Under the pieces are notes generated by a model, which saw only the letters and a program-made list of their open reading frames with translations, did not search any database and was not told where the DNA came from. A stretch of 23,387 nucleotides of DNA from Candidatus Sordicultor fermentans (lineage in GTDB: Bacteria > Atribacterota > Atribacteria > Atribacterales > Caldatribacteriaceae). This document shows, in pieces, positions 6,796 to 13,835 of this stretch. Positions within the stretch are counted from its first letter, which is position 1, and every line of letters begins with the position of its first letter. The stretch is taken from the NCBI GenBank assembly GCA_002385475.1, contig DGDO01000036.1, forward strand, positions 1 to 23,387. The letters run 5' to 3'. The position numbers and the translations under genes are program-made.

Positions 6796-7686
6796 TTATT
6801 GTAAAATCAAGTTTCTTAGCCCCAATTCTCGTGCATAAGCTACTATCTCCCGGTAAGTCCTCTCATCTACACTCCGACTCAATTCCGGAAATAAATCAGC
6901 CTTATAACAAGGACGGTATTGCCTCATAAGAGAGATAAAAACATTCTGAGAAACATTCTCAGCCAGGAATCGCAAGTTTTCCCTGGCCTCATCTTCTAAG
7001 GAGGGGATGATTAAAATCCTCACTATCAACCCTCGCTTCGCTACCCCTTCCTCCCCCCACTCTACTTCTCCCACCTGACGGAACATCTCTCTTACTGCTT
7101 CTCTATTAATCCGGGGGTAATCTTGAGCTTCAGAATATTTATAAGCACTTTCTTCCCGGGCGTATTTCATATCTGGTAAATATATATCTACTAATCCCTC
7201 AATTTTCTCCAGAACTTCTTTTTTATCATACCCTCCAGTATTATAAACCACTGGAATGGTAAGACCATTCTCTCGAGCCTTAAGGAGAGAACGAAAAATC
7301 TGGGGAATAAAGTGACTGGGGGTAACCAGGTTTATATTATGGCAACCTCGATTCTGCAGGTAAAGCATAATTCGCGTTAACTCTTTTTCGGTAAGCTCCT
7401 CTCCTTCTCTTCTCTGGCTTATAGAATAATTCTGGCAATAAACACATCTCATATTACAACCAGAAAAGAAAATAGTACCTGAACCCTGGCTACCACTCAA
7501 AAGAAACTCCTCTCCTCGGTGGGGATGAAAGCTGGCTACCTTCGCCAGAGTTCCTCCCCCACAGAAACCTCGCTCTCCCCTCAAACGATTCACTCCGCAA
7601 TTTCGGGGACATAAGTCACAATCCGCCAATCTATCCCAGAGATGATTAATTATATTTTCTTTATGATAGTTAACCACAAAAGTCAT
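6796..7686 (-). CDS. PflA-like radical SAM protein
   Basis: A 296-residue radical SAM enzyme of the pyruvate formate-lyase-activating-enzyme-like group. It carries the canonical cluster motif C-N-M-R-C-V-Y-C (Cys77, Cys81, Cys84), which binds the [4Fe-4S] cluster that cleaves S-adenosylmethionine. Upstream is a second cysteine set, C-D-L-C-P-R-N-C (23-30) with Cys42, as found in the uncharacterised PflA homologues with an extra N-terminal cluster or zinc site. The core barrel is marked by N-T-G-G-Y (148-152) and I-Y-L-P-D-M-K (167-173). The substrate is unknown: there is no glycyl radical enzyme in this window, so calling it a PFL activase would go too far. First gene of the operon with DUF2148 and a membrane protein. 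The ATG at 7686 follows AGGGGTG; a GTG at codon 4 is an alternative. Confidence 0.9.
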   Translation of the reverse strand: MTFVVNYHKENIINHLWDRLADCDLCPRNCGVNRLRGERGFCGGGTLAKVASFHPHRGEEFLLSGSQGSGTIFFSGCNMRCVYCQNYSISQRREGEELTEKELTRIMLYLQNRGCHNINLVTPSHFIPQIFRSLLKARENGLTIPVVYNTGGYDKKEVLEKIEGLVDIYLPDMKYAREESAYKYSEAQDYPRINREAVREMFRQVGEVEWGEEGVAKRGLIVRILIIPSLEDEARENLRFLAENVSQNVFISLMRQYRPCYKADLFPELSRSVDERTYREIVAYARELGLRNLILQ

Positions 7687-8082
7687 TATAATTGCACCCC
7701 TTCAGGGGGTTACCGGGAAAGGTTTTCCTTTCTGACAATATTTATGTTTCCTGCGTTTTTTATCAATTATTGCTTGTTTTTTATTTTCTCAATCTTTTAG
7801 TGTTTTTAATCCCGCACCACCAGACTCTCTCGCAATCCCAGACTTTTCACACAATACAAGCCTCTTTTTTAAATTATATTCAGATCTGTCAGGCAAAAAA
7901 AACGAGGCTCACAATGACCAGAGAAAGTAACTAACAGGGGAAGCGTCCTCTTTACAGTTTTGCCGCAATCTTGACTGATATTCAATTTCCAAGGTACACT
8001 TGCATTCCTCTAAAGCCTCAATCTCTATAAACTACCACCCCTATTTTCCCGCCATATAACGATAGGGGAGTGTCCCCTATCG
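7687..8082. other. Intergenic region: operon leader and degenerate repeats
   Basis: About 396 bases with no supported gene. On the minus strand a possible promoter for the radical SAM operon (TTGATA at 7761-7766, a weak TAAATA at 7739-7744, 16-base spacer) would give a leader containing two small hairpins (GAAAGG/CCTTTC at 7717-7732 and ACCCC/GGGGT at 7696-7710, the latter next to the ribosome binding site). The middle part (about 7815-7925) contains fragments such as CTCTCGCAATC and GCTCACAATGAC that recall the dispersed GTCATTG/GCAATCTC repeats of many bacterial genomes. The right end holds half of the hairpin at 8052-8090. Confidence 0.5.
7696..7766 (-). promoter_or_regulatory. Possible promoter and hairpin leader of the radical SAM operon
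   Basis: TTGATA (7761-7766) matches the -35 consensus at 5 of 6 bases; the -10 candidate TAAATA (7739-7744) is poor. Two small stems follow before the start codon. One of them (7696-7710) includes the ribosome-binding G-run, so its folding could limit translation. Tentative. Confidence 0.3.
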
Positions 8083-8090
8083 TTATATGG
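8052..8090. repeat. Perfect 18-bp-stem hairpin overlapping the cupin stop codon
   Basis: The arm 8052-8069 is exactly complementary to 8073-8090, with a three-base GTG loop. The right arm contains the cupin gene stop (8083-8085) and part of its last codons. No T-tract follows on either strand, so a standard intrinsic terminator is unlikely; it may be a dispersed palindromic element that also stabilises the mRNA 3' end. Its core resembles the palindrome at 581-600. Confidence 0.75.
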
Positions 8091-8424
8091 AACAATCCAC
8101 TTTATCTTCAGGTAAATAAGGACTTTTTATAAAAATACCCCGTAAAAAGGAGTCTTCTGATGCATAAAGGTCGTGTTTTTCTCCTGGAGCAAGATATAAG
8201 GCACATCCTTTCTCTAAAGTAATCTCCTGTCCTTCAGTCCTTAATAATCCTTTACCTTCCAAAATGAAAAAAGTTTCCTCTACCTGGTTATGGTAGTGAG
8301 CCCCTAAATTAGTCCCTGGCTTAAGATAAAACACTCCCCAGTCTATGCGGGGACCTCGGAAAAGATATTTTATTCCCCAATCTCCAAAGCGATAAACTTT
8401 ATCTTCTTCTCTAACTAATTCCAT
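8083..8424 (-). CDS. Small single-domain cupin protein
   Basis: A 113-residue cupin of the RmlC-like fold. The metal-binding motif is intact: H43, H45 and E50 in the G-A-H-Y-H-N-Q-V-E-E block, and H84 in G-E-K-H of motif 2, the usual three-His/one-Glu set for a divalent metal. Single-domain cupins include isomerases, dioxygenases and small-molecule sensors; no specific role can be read here. ATG at 8424 has AGGAGGGC seven bases upstream. It lies 40 bases after the Fe-ADH-like gene and is the last gene of the six-gene unit starting at sufC. The C-terminal codons and stop are within the right arm of a perfect hairpin, so the end of the protein (about the last two residues) is set by that element. 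Confidence 0.88.
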   Translation of the reverse strand: MELVREEDKVYRFGDWGIKYLFRGPRIDWGVFYLKPGTNLGAHYHNQVEETFFILEGKGLLRTEGQEITLEKGCALYLAPGEKHDLYASEDSFLRGIFIKSPYLPEDKVDCSI

Positions 8425-8464
8425 AAGTCAAGCCCTCCTCGGATGATAAATTGCTCTCTATTTC

Positions 8465-9607
8465 TTAAAGAGAGGCTTTTAAAAGAGTGTAGATTTCTTC
8501 TTCCCCCATAGGACGGGGATTTTCTCGAAGGTTTCTCCCTATCCTTTCCTCCTTTACTATCCCTTGAAGCATGTCTTCTTTTATTCCCAGCTCCCCCAAG
8601 CTAGTTCGTAAACCAATCTCCTTCATTAGATTTAAAAAGGCTTCTATAAATTTATCGATCAGGTCTTCCTCTCCTTCTATCTCCACAATGCGAGCTATTT
8701 TCTCATATCTGTCTTTTAGCACTTCTCGATTAAATTCTACCACCCGGGGAAAAAAAATTCCGCAGGCTTCCCCATGAACCACAGAAAACTCTGGACCAAC
8801 AATATGAGACAAACCATGAGCTGGACCAGAAGCAGAGTTGGCAAAAGCCATAGCACTTATCATGCTCCCCTTGGCTACCTGTTTGCGATAATTTAGATTC
8901 TGTCCTTCTTTCACTGCCTGAGGAAGATACTTCCATAGTAACTCTATCGCTTCTTCAGCCAAAACCTCGCTTACCGGATTTACTTCTTGACTCACATAAG
9001 CCTCCAGAGCTTGAACCAGTGCATCTATACCGCTTGTCGCAGTGAGATAAGGACTCATAAACCGAGTATACAGCGGGTCGATAATCACTAATTTAGCTAA
9101 AAGATAAGGACTGCGGAAGCTTTTTTTAAGCTTCGTGCGGTAATCAGTAAGAACTGCATTGGTGGTCATCTCTGAACCTGTCCCGGCAGTGGTAGGAACA
9201 GCTATCCAGGGAATTCCTGGTGAGGAAAGAACTTTCCCCTCAAAATAAGGCAACACAGTATGGGAATTACCACATAATCCAGCAATAGCTTTACCACAAT
9301 CTTGAGCACTTCCCCCTCCCAGGGAAATCACAAAATCACATCGTTCTCGATAAGCTAAATCTAAACCTCTATCTACTGTTTCTAAAGAAGGCTCAGGTTC
9401 TACCTGGTCAAAGATAGAACATTGTACCCCGGCTCCCTCAAGAGACTGAAGAATTTCTTCCAATATCCCGGTTTCTTGCATCGATTTTTTCCCGGTCACA
9501 AGAAGTGCTTTTTCTCCCCATCTTTTTACTAATTCTCCAGCTTTTTTGCCTTCTCCCCCGCCAAAATAAATTTCGGGAGGAAGACGAAAAACAAAGTTTT
9601 CTTTCAT
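8465..9607 (-). CDS. Iron-containing alcohol dehydrogenase family protein
   Basis: A 380-residue group III (Fe-type) NAD(P)-dependent alcohol dehydrogenase. The family oxidises or reduces alcohols/aldehydes such as lactaldehyde-propanediol, butanol or hydroxybutyrate. Seen: the nucleotide-binding G-G-G-S-A-Q-D element (97-103), the P-T-T-A-G-T-G-S-E block (138-146), and metal ligands D195, H264 and H278, with the conserved H268 in H-G-L-S-H. Odd point: the family ligand His four residues after the Asp (D-A-L-x-H) is Gln199 here (D-A-L-V-Q), so the metal site has at most three standard ligands, as in some glycerol dehydrogenases. I chose ATG at 9607, which overlaps the stop of the LexA-like gene as ATGA and has GGAGG five bases upstream, over the in-frame ATG at 9619. 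Substrate not determinable. Confidence 0.9.
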   Translation of the reverse strand: MKENFVFRLPPEIYFGGGEGKKAGELVKRWGEKALLVTGKKSMQETGILEEILQSLEGAGVQCSIFDQVEPEPSLETVDRGLDLAYRERCDFVISLGGGSAQDCGKAIAGLCGNSHTVLPYFEGKVLSSPGIPWIAVPTTAGTGSEMTTNAVLTDYRTKLKKSFRSPYLLAKLVIIDPLYTRFMSPYLTATSGIDALVQALEAYVSQEVNPVSEVLAEEAIELLWKYLPQAVKEGQNLNYRKQVAKGSMISAMAFANSASGPAHGLSHIVGPEFSVVHGEACGIFFPRVVEFNREVLKDRYEKIARIVEIEGEEDLIDKFIEAFLNLMKEIGLRTSLGELGIKEDMLQGIVKEERIGRNLRENPRPMGEEEIYTLLKASL

Positions 9608-10140
9608 AGTTTCCTCCATACTCCCATTATTCTTCCTATAATTTCTCCATCGTCTGCTGATAGAGATAGATTGCCATCAATTCTTTTAATCTTTCCTCCA
9701 TCGCTCTTGATGATTAAGGCTAAACCTTCTTCCCTTATTTCCTCCTCTTTTCTAATTAAAAGCCAGTCTCCTTTCAGAATATGCCAATCTTGCCAGTTAT
9801 TTTTTTCTACTTGCCAGAAGAAAAAATCTCCTTCTCCTAAAAAATTGCGGGGTAAAGAAACAGGACCTCGAGAAAGACTGTTTAAAAAGGGAACATCCAC
9901 TAAACCATCTTCCCTATCAGGGAAACACAGTTCTATAGTTCGGGCCTTAAAACGATTTCTTCTTATCATTCCTTTCTCTTCCAGTTTCTCGAGATGATAG
10001 TGAACGGTGCAAGAAGATAATAAACCTACTCCTTCTCCAATTTCTCTCACCGTAGGAGGATAACCGTTCTTTCTATAATAATCCTGAATAAAAAGCAGGA
10101 TTTCTTCCTGACGGGGAGAAATTTTCTCTTTTTTTCTCAT
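9604..10140 (-). CDS. LexA-like transcription regulator, protease-dead
   Basis: A 178-residue protein with the two-domain plan of LexA. The N-terminal winged helix (about 5-72) is clearly LexA-type: R-Q-E-E-I-L-x-F-I, G-Y-P-P-T-V-R-E-I-G, then S-S-C-T-V-H-Y-H-L-E-K-L-E-E-K-G and R-T-I-E. The C-terminal domain (about 80-178) follows the S24 peptidase layout but has lost key residues. Aligning by eye, the catalytic Ser of G-D-S-M falls at Asn115 (K-N-N-W), the Ala-Gly cleavage site is Arg91-Gly92, and only the Lys (K152 in K-I-K-R) remains. It should bind DNA but not self-cleave on RecA activation, so it is probably not the SOS repressor. Starts five bases after the Lrp-like gene and overlaps the next gene by four bases. 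Ligand or redox sensing by the C-terminal domain is conceivable, not shown. Confidence 0.85.
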   Translation of the reverse strand: MRKKEKISPRQEEILLFIQDYYRKNGYPPTVREIGEGVGLLSSCTVHYHLEKLEEKGMIRRNRFKARTIELCFPDREDGLVDVPFLNSLSRGPVSLPRNFLGEGDFFFWQVEKNNWQDWHILKGDWLLIRKEEEIREEGLALIIKSDGGKIKRIDGNLSLSADDGEIIGRIMGVWRKL

Positions 10141-10145
10141 GGCTA

Positions 10146-10379
10146 TCAGGGTATTATCGGGCAGGTAAGAGTTCTTTTCACTCCGCTCAAGGATTGAATT
10201 TCCTTGAGGATCAATTCACCAATTTCCCGGTTATTTTCTACCTCTACTAAAGCAATGAGGTCAAAAGGCCCCATAACTCTATCTACCCGCAAAAACTGAG
10301 ACAATTGAGTTAACTCCTTTTTGATGGCTTGTGCTTTACCAGTTTGTACCTGAACCAGAATATAAGCTTGAACTGACAA
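10146..10379 (-). CDS. Stand-alone Lrp/AsnC-type effector-binding (RAM) domain protein
   Basis: A protein of about 77 residues equal to the C-terminal ligand-binding domain of Lrp/AsnC regulators, without the helix-turn-helix. It shows the A-Y-I-L-V-Q-V-Q-T-G-K start, the central G-P-F-D-L-I-A-L-V-E-V core and the ending V-K-R-T-L-T-C-P-I-I-P, all typical of this alpha-beta fold. Such single-domain proteins form dimers or octamers that bind amino acids or other small molecules and may modulate full-length Lrp proteins. The TTG at 10379 is preferred because the G-rich site is about eight bases away; the upstream TTG at 10385 would be too close. It is 22 bases downstream of sufB and five bases upstream of the LexA-like gene. 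It might act together with that regulator; this is inference. Confidence 0.87.
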   Translation of the reverse strand: MSVQAYILVQVQTGKAQAIKKELTQLSQFLRVDRVMGPFDLIALVEVENNREIGELILKEIQSLSGVKRTLTCPIIP

Positions 10380-10401
10380 AACCAAAACCCCCTATGCTAC
10401 A

Positions 10402-11649
10402 CTACATAATATCTCGAGAGGTGAGACGAATCACTTCATCAATGTATTGCTTTAACACAGCAGGAATCCCAGGAATATCGATATTTAAAAATCCCCGGGT
10501 AATGAGGGATAGAGATTCTTCCCGAGAAAGCCCTCGAGAGCGTAGATAATTTACTGCTTCTTCTTCAATGGGACCCACTGCTGCCTCATGAGACAGTCGA
10601 CTACGGGGAGCTCCATGCACTTCCAGCTCCGGTATAGAAATAATTTCTGCTCTCTGAGAAAATAGTATTCCTTTGCATTCCAGATGGGCTTGCGCTTCAT
10701 CATGATAAGAAATCAGCTTTCCTCGAGTATAAACTTTAGAACTATCTGCAGCACATACTCGAGAAATCGAATTGCCTCGACACCCGCCTCCCTTCAAAAG
10801 CAAAGAAGAACCAACATCGATGTAGGAATCTCCTTTAGCAAAAACAATACTCTGAAAATTGGCATCGGCGTTTTCTCCCTCCATGATAGCCTGAGGAAAA
10901 GTTTGCAAAGAAGAGAGAGGTTTAAGTAAAACGTAGGTATTACTGTAGAAAGAATTATTACCCATCTTTACTACCGTACGAGGGCGAACATGAAAATTCT
11001 CTCCCCAGTTATGAACCATGGTAAAAGTGAGACGAGAATTATCTCCCAAGTAAAATTCACTAACTCCAATATGCACGCCGCTTTCGTTACCTCGCACTGA
11101 AGCACAACCAGTAATCAAATTAGCTTCTGCCCCTTCTTCTAATATTACCAGATTATGAACACTCTGTATTCGAGACTCCTCAGAGAGGAGAAGACAGGCC
11201 TGGAGAGGAACTTCTATTTTTTGATGAGCAAAAACCCGAATAAAATAACCCTCCATGGGACAGATTTCAGAAAAAGCAGTGTATTTATCAGCATCTACAG
11301 GCACTAATCCCCACCAGTACTCCAGAAGTTCGGGATACTTCTCCAGAGCCTCACTCACTGCCATAATTTCCAATTTACCCTGAAAGGCATCCTGTATTTT
11401 CTGATAAACTGCCGAGCGGTCTACCTGAAGATAAGTTGCTGAGCTTTTGTTTTCTTCTAACTCCACTCCCGCATAAAGGGCTGCTTCCCGGAGAGAAGCA
11501 GAAATGCTTTCCACGCTATCTACTTCTTCCTGAGAAGAACAGAGATAAAACTCATTAAGGTCTACATCGGGACCTAAAGGTGCTTTTTTATTTAAAGCTT
11601 TCTCTGCCCTTTCTTTTATTTCCCTCAAGTAATCTTCTTTTACTTTCAT
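10402..11649 (-). CDS. sufB: Fe-S cluster assembly scaffold SufB/SufD family (minimal SUF type)
   Basis: A 415-residue SufB/SufD-family protein, the scaffold on which Fe-S clusters are built with the ATPase SufC. The central beta-helix region (about 140-345) and the C-terminal helical SufC-contact part (L-S-H-E-A-A-V-G, 352-359, then Y-L-R-S-R-G-L, 368-374) are clear. Cys325 in H-L-E-C-K-G-I-L and H354/E355 correspond to the SufB residues implicated in cluster assembly. At 415 residues it is shorter than SufB of the full SUF system and, with only sufC next to it, matches the two-gene SufBC (SMS) arrangement of archaea and anaerobic bacteria. No sufD, sufS or sufU lies in the window. It starts with ATGA overlapping the sufC stop and has GAGGTG upstream. 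The symbol sufB could also be smsB. Confidence 0.9.
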   Translation of the reverse strand: MKVKEDYLREIKERAEKALNKKAPLGPDVDLNEFYLCSSQEEVDSVESISASLREAALYAGVELEENKSSATYLQVDRSAVYQKIQDAFQGKLEIMAVSEALEKYPELLEYWWGLVPVDADKYTAFSEICPMEGYFIRVFAHQKIEVPLQACLLLSEESRIQSVHNLVILEEGAEANLITGCASVRGNESGVHIGVSEFYLGDNSRLTFTMVHNWGENFHVRPRTVVKMGNNSFYSNTYVLLKPLSSLQTFPQAIMEGENADANFQSIVFAKGDSYIDVGSSLLLKGGGCRGNSISRVCAADSSKVYTRGKLISYHDEAQAHLECKGILFSQRAEIISIPELEVHGAPRSRLSHEAAVGPIEEEAVNYLRSRGLSREESLSLITRGFLNIDIPGIPAVLKQYIDEVIRLTSRDIM

Positions 11650-12371
11650 CGTTCACACCTCAAGCATTCCTGATAACCTTTCTCTCTAATATCAACAAAA
11701 AGGTCTCGAGGATTACCACGGCATACAATTCTCCCCTCCATAAGGACGTGCCCCACATCAGCATTCAAATATTCTAAAATATATCCAGTGTGGGTAATTA
11801 TCAGGCCCGACCTCTTTTTCGTCTTTACTTGCTCTCTCTCCAAAAGCTCACTTAAAGCTTTTCCAATCAAAGCAATGTTATCGAGGTCTACCCCTGATTC
11901 TGGCTCATCTATGAGAGAAAGAAGAGGACGCTGCAAAAAAAGCTGAAAGAGCTCCGCCCTTTTAGCTTCCCCTCCCGAAAAACCCAAGCCAATGCTGCGC
12001 TCCAGAAGATAGGTACAGTTAAGTTTTTCCGCTACTTCTTCTATAAGAGAAGAACCCCCATTAACTATTATCTCCCCTAAGGTCCTAAGCTTAACCCCGG
12101 GAATGACAGGCATTTTTTGAAAAGCCATACCTATCCCCATCTTAGCCCTCTCTTCCACGGTTAAAGGGAGAATGCTTTCCCCTTGAAAAAGTATATCCCC
12201 TCTCGTTACCTCATATCCAGGCATCCCCATAATAGCCATTAAAAGAGTAGTTTTACCCGCTCCGTTAGGACCGAGCAAAATGTGGACCTCGCCCGGTCCA
12301 ATCTCCAGATTTACATCCTGGAGGACTTCTTCTCCTCCTACTCTAACTCCTAACTCCTTAATTTCTAACAT
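11646..12371 (-). CDS. sufC: Fe-S cluster assembly ATPase SufC
   Basis: A 241-residue soluble ABC-type ATPase that drives SufB during Fe-S cluster assembly in the cytoplasm. Motifs in order: Walker A G-P-N-G-A-G-K-T-T (34-42), Q-loop Gln85, signature F-S-G-G-E-A-K-R (131-138), which is the SufC form of LSGGE-KR, Walker B ending in D155-E156, D-loop S-G-V-D (159-162) and the switch His194. The segment from 104 to 128 is somewhat shorter than in SufC of full SUF systems. First gene of the unit; a TATAAT with extended -10 lies about 20 bases upstream and AAGGTG serves as ribosome binding site. The four-base overlap with sufB fits the coupled synthesis of the complex. Confidence 0.94.
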   Translation of the reverse strand: MLEIKELGVRVGGEEVLQDVNLEIGPGEVHILLGPNGAGKTTLLMAIMGMPGYEVTRGDILFQGESILPLTVEERAKMGIGMAFQKMPVIPGVKLRTLGEIIVNGGSSLIEEVAEKLNCTYLLERSIGLGFSGGEAKRAELFQLFLQRPLLSLIDEPESGVDLDNIALIGKALSELLEREQVKTKKRSGLIITHTGYILEYLNADVGHVLMEGRIVCRGNPRDLFVDIREKGYQECLRCER

Positions 12372-12389
12372 ACCATCACCTTCGCTATA

Positions 12390-12398
12390 ATTATAACA
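12390..12398 (-). promoter_or_regulatory. Extended -10 promoter for the sufCB operon
   Basis: On the minus strand TGT precedes a perfect TATAAT (12390-12395), an extended -10 element. The -35 region is poor, as is common for extended -10 promoters. It lies about 20 bases before the sufC ATG, in the 42-base gap after the decarboxylase gene. Confidence 0.55.
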
Positions 12399-12413
12399 CT
12401 TTATTATTCCAGG

Positions 12414-13559
12414 CTAAATCATCACCACCTGTGCTCTTTCAAAGCCATTAAAATTGGTAGCTGAAGCCCAGGAATAAGCTCCAATATCAGGAACCACAAT
12501 CAGATCTTCCAGCTCTAAGGGAGGTAGTAAAACATTCTCTGCCACCACATCTAAAGAATCACAAGTAGGACCGGCCAGAACAGCTGGTAACTCTTCCTTT
12601 GATTCTCGCAAAGGTAAGAAACGAAAAGTGGCTTTATCAAAAGGAATGGCAGAAAAAGTTCCGTATATTCCATCATCCAGATAGTACCACGTAATCCCGG
12701 AGCGTACCGCTTTTCCAATTACCTTGGTTATCAGAAAAGCTGCACTACCCACTATTACTCTCCCCGGTTCAGCTATAACTCGATAACCATCTTTCAAAAA
12801 CTCTTGAAGATGGGGATTAATGGCCTTACTAAATGCTTCCAGGCTTTCATCTCCTTCTTCCTCATAGAGGCTAAGAGGAAAACCTCCCCCTATGTCTATG
12901 ACAGAAATAGAGATTTCTCCCGAAACTTTTTCTATAATTTCACTGACTTTTTGCAGAGAATAAAGATAATTATTAACATTTGAGCAGGGAGAACCCACAT
13001 GGAAACTTATACCTGCTGGCTTAAGTCCCATATTTTTTGCTTGAAGGAGTAGTTCTGGAGCCATATCCGGCTCGGCACCAAATTTGTAGGAAAGATTGGC
13101 TCGAGACCCGTTAGAAGGAGTTTTTATCCTGACCAATAACTGGGCTTCAGGATAAACCATGGCAATTTTTTTCAGTTCTTCCTCATTATCGTATGTCATA
13201 AGGTTTACCCCTATTTGCCGAGCATAGCGAAGACCCTTTTTCCTTTTGATGGTATTAGCAAAAATCATTCTCTCCGGGGGAACTCCCTGGCTTGAAACCA
13301 GCTCTATTTCCTGGAAGGAAGCCACATCAAAAGAAGACCCTATCTCTTTCAAGGTTCTGATTATGAAAGGATGAGGATTAGCTTTTACAGCATAGAAAAT
13401 TTCTATGCCCGGAAAAAATTCTTGAAAAGCACGGTAATTCTGCAACAATTTTTCCTCGCTGACTACAAAAAGAGGAGTATCAAACTGCTTCACCAGAGAA
13501 ATAATTTCTTCTTCGCTAACTGGTATAGCTCTCTCCCAAACTTGATTAGTTCTGTCCAT
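12414..13559 (-). CDS. Ornithine/lysine decarboxylase, fold type III PLP enzyme
   Basis: A 381-residue PLP-dependent decarboxylase of the alanine-racemase-fold group (ornithine, lysine, diaminopimelate, arginine decarboxylases). PLP lysine K59 is in Y-A-V-K-A-N-P; other sites are H187 (F-H-V-G-S), the glycine loop I-D-I-G-G-G-F-P (221-228), A-E-P-G-R (263-267) and the C-terminal C333-D334-S-L-D. The C-D-S-x-D sequence is the ornithine/lysine decarboxylase form, as opposed to the C-E-S-x-D of diaminopimelate decarboxylase, and the length fits the eukaryotic-like short class. It would make putrescine and/or cadaverine for polyamines. It is transcribed alone from a good promoter at 13626-13654. 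The ATG at 13559 has only a distant, weak ribosome binding site (GGTGGGTG), but no other in-frame ATG exists before an upstream stop. Confidence 0.9.
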   Translation of the reverse strand: MDRTNQVWERAIPVSEEEIISLVKQFDTPLFVVSEEKLLQNYRAFQEFFPGIEIFYAVKANPHPFIIRTLKEIGSSFDVASFQEIELVSSQGVPPERMIFANTIKRKKGLRYARQIGVNLMTYDNEEELKKIAMVYPEAQLLVRIKTPSNGSRANLSYKFGAEPDMAPELLLQAKNMGLKPAGISFHVGSPCSNVNNYLYSLQKVSEIIEKVSGEISISVIDIGGGFPLSLYEEEGDESLEAFSKAINPHLQEFLKDGYRVIAEPGRVIVGSAAFLITKVIGKAVRSGITWYYLDDGIYGTFSAIPFDKATFRFLPLRESKEELPAVLAGPTCDSLDVVAENVLLPPLELEDLIVVPDIGAYSWASATNFNGFERAQVVMI

Positions 13560-13625
13560 TAACAGGCGTCACCCACCATGATTTATATGTCACGCTTACT
13601 TTTTTACTTTTCAGCGTCCGTGTGC

Positions 13626-13654
13626 AGTATAATAGCTCAAAGCAGTTTTTGCAA
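13626..13654 (-). promoter_or_regulatory. Promoter of the decarboxylase gene
   Basis: On the minus strand TTGCAA (13649-13654) and TATACT (13626-13631) are exactly 17 bases apart; -35 matches 4 of 6 and -10 matches 5 of 6. The predicted leader of about 60 bases contains a small ACGCT/AGCGT stem. Confidence 0.65.
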
Positions 13655-13835
13655 GAATCAAACTTTATTTTTATGGCTATTTTATGATAGCGTTATAGCT
13701 ACGGGGGAAAAGCCTTTGTAGCTCTCCTAAACACAAAATTATGCAGATGAGAGCAAGAGGTCAATTCCCTTAGAGAATATATTTTCTATAGCGAGGGTAC
13801 AGAGAACGATGTAAAAATATAATAAAGGAAGTAGC

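Noticed and set aside
6796..7686. Naming the radical SAM gene pflA
   Set aside because: No pyruvate formate-lyase or other glycyl radical enzyme is nearby, and the extra N-terminal cysteines point to an uncharacterised subgroup.
9604..10140. Naming the regulator lexA (SOS repressor)
   Set aside because: The catalytic serine and the cleavage dipeptide are missing, so self-cleavage is not expected.
13818..13823. TATAAT as promoter of the 13836 ORF
   Set aside because: It sits almost on the ribosome binding site and no -35 lies at the correct distance.
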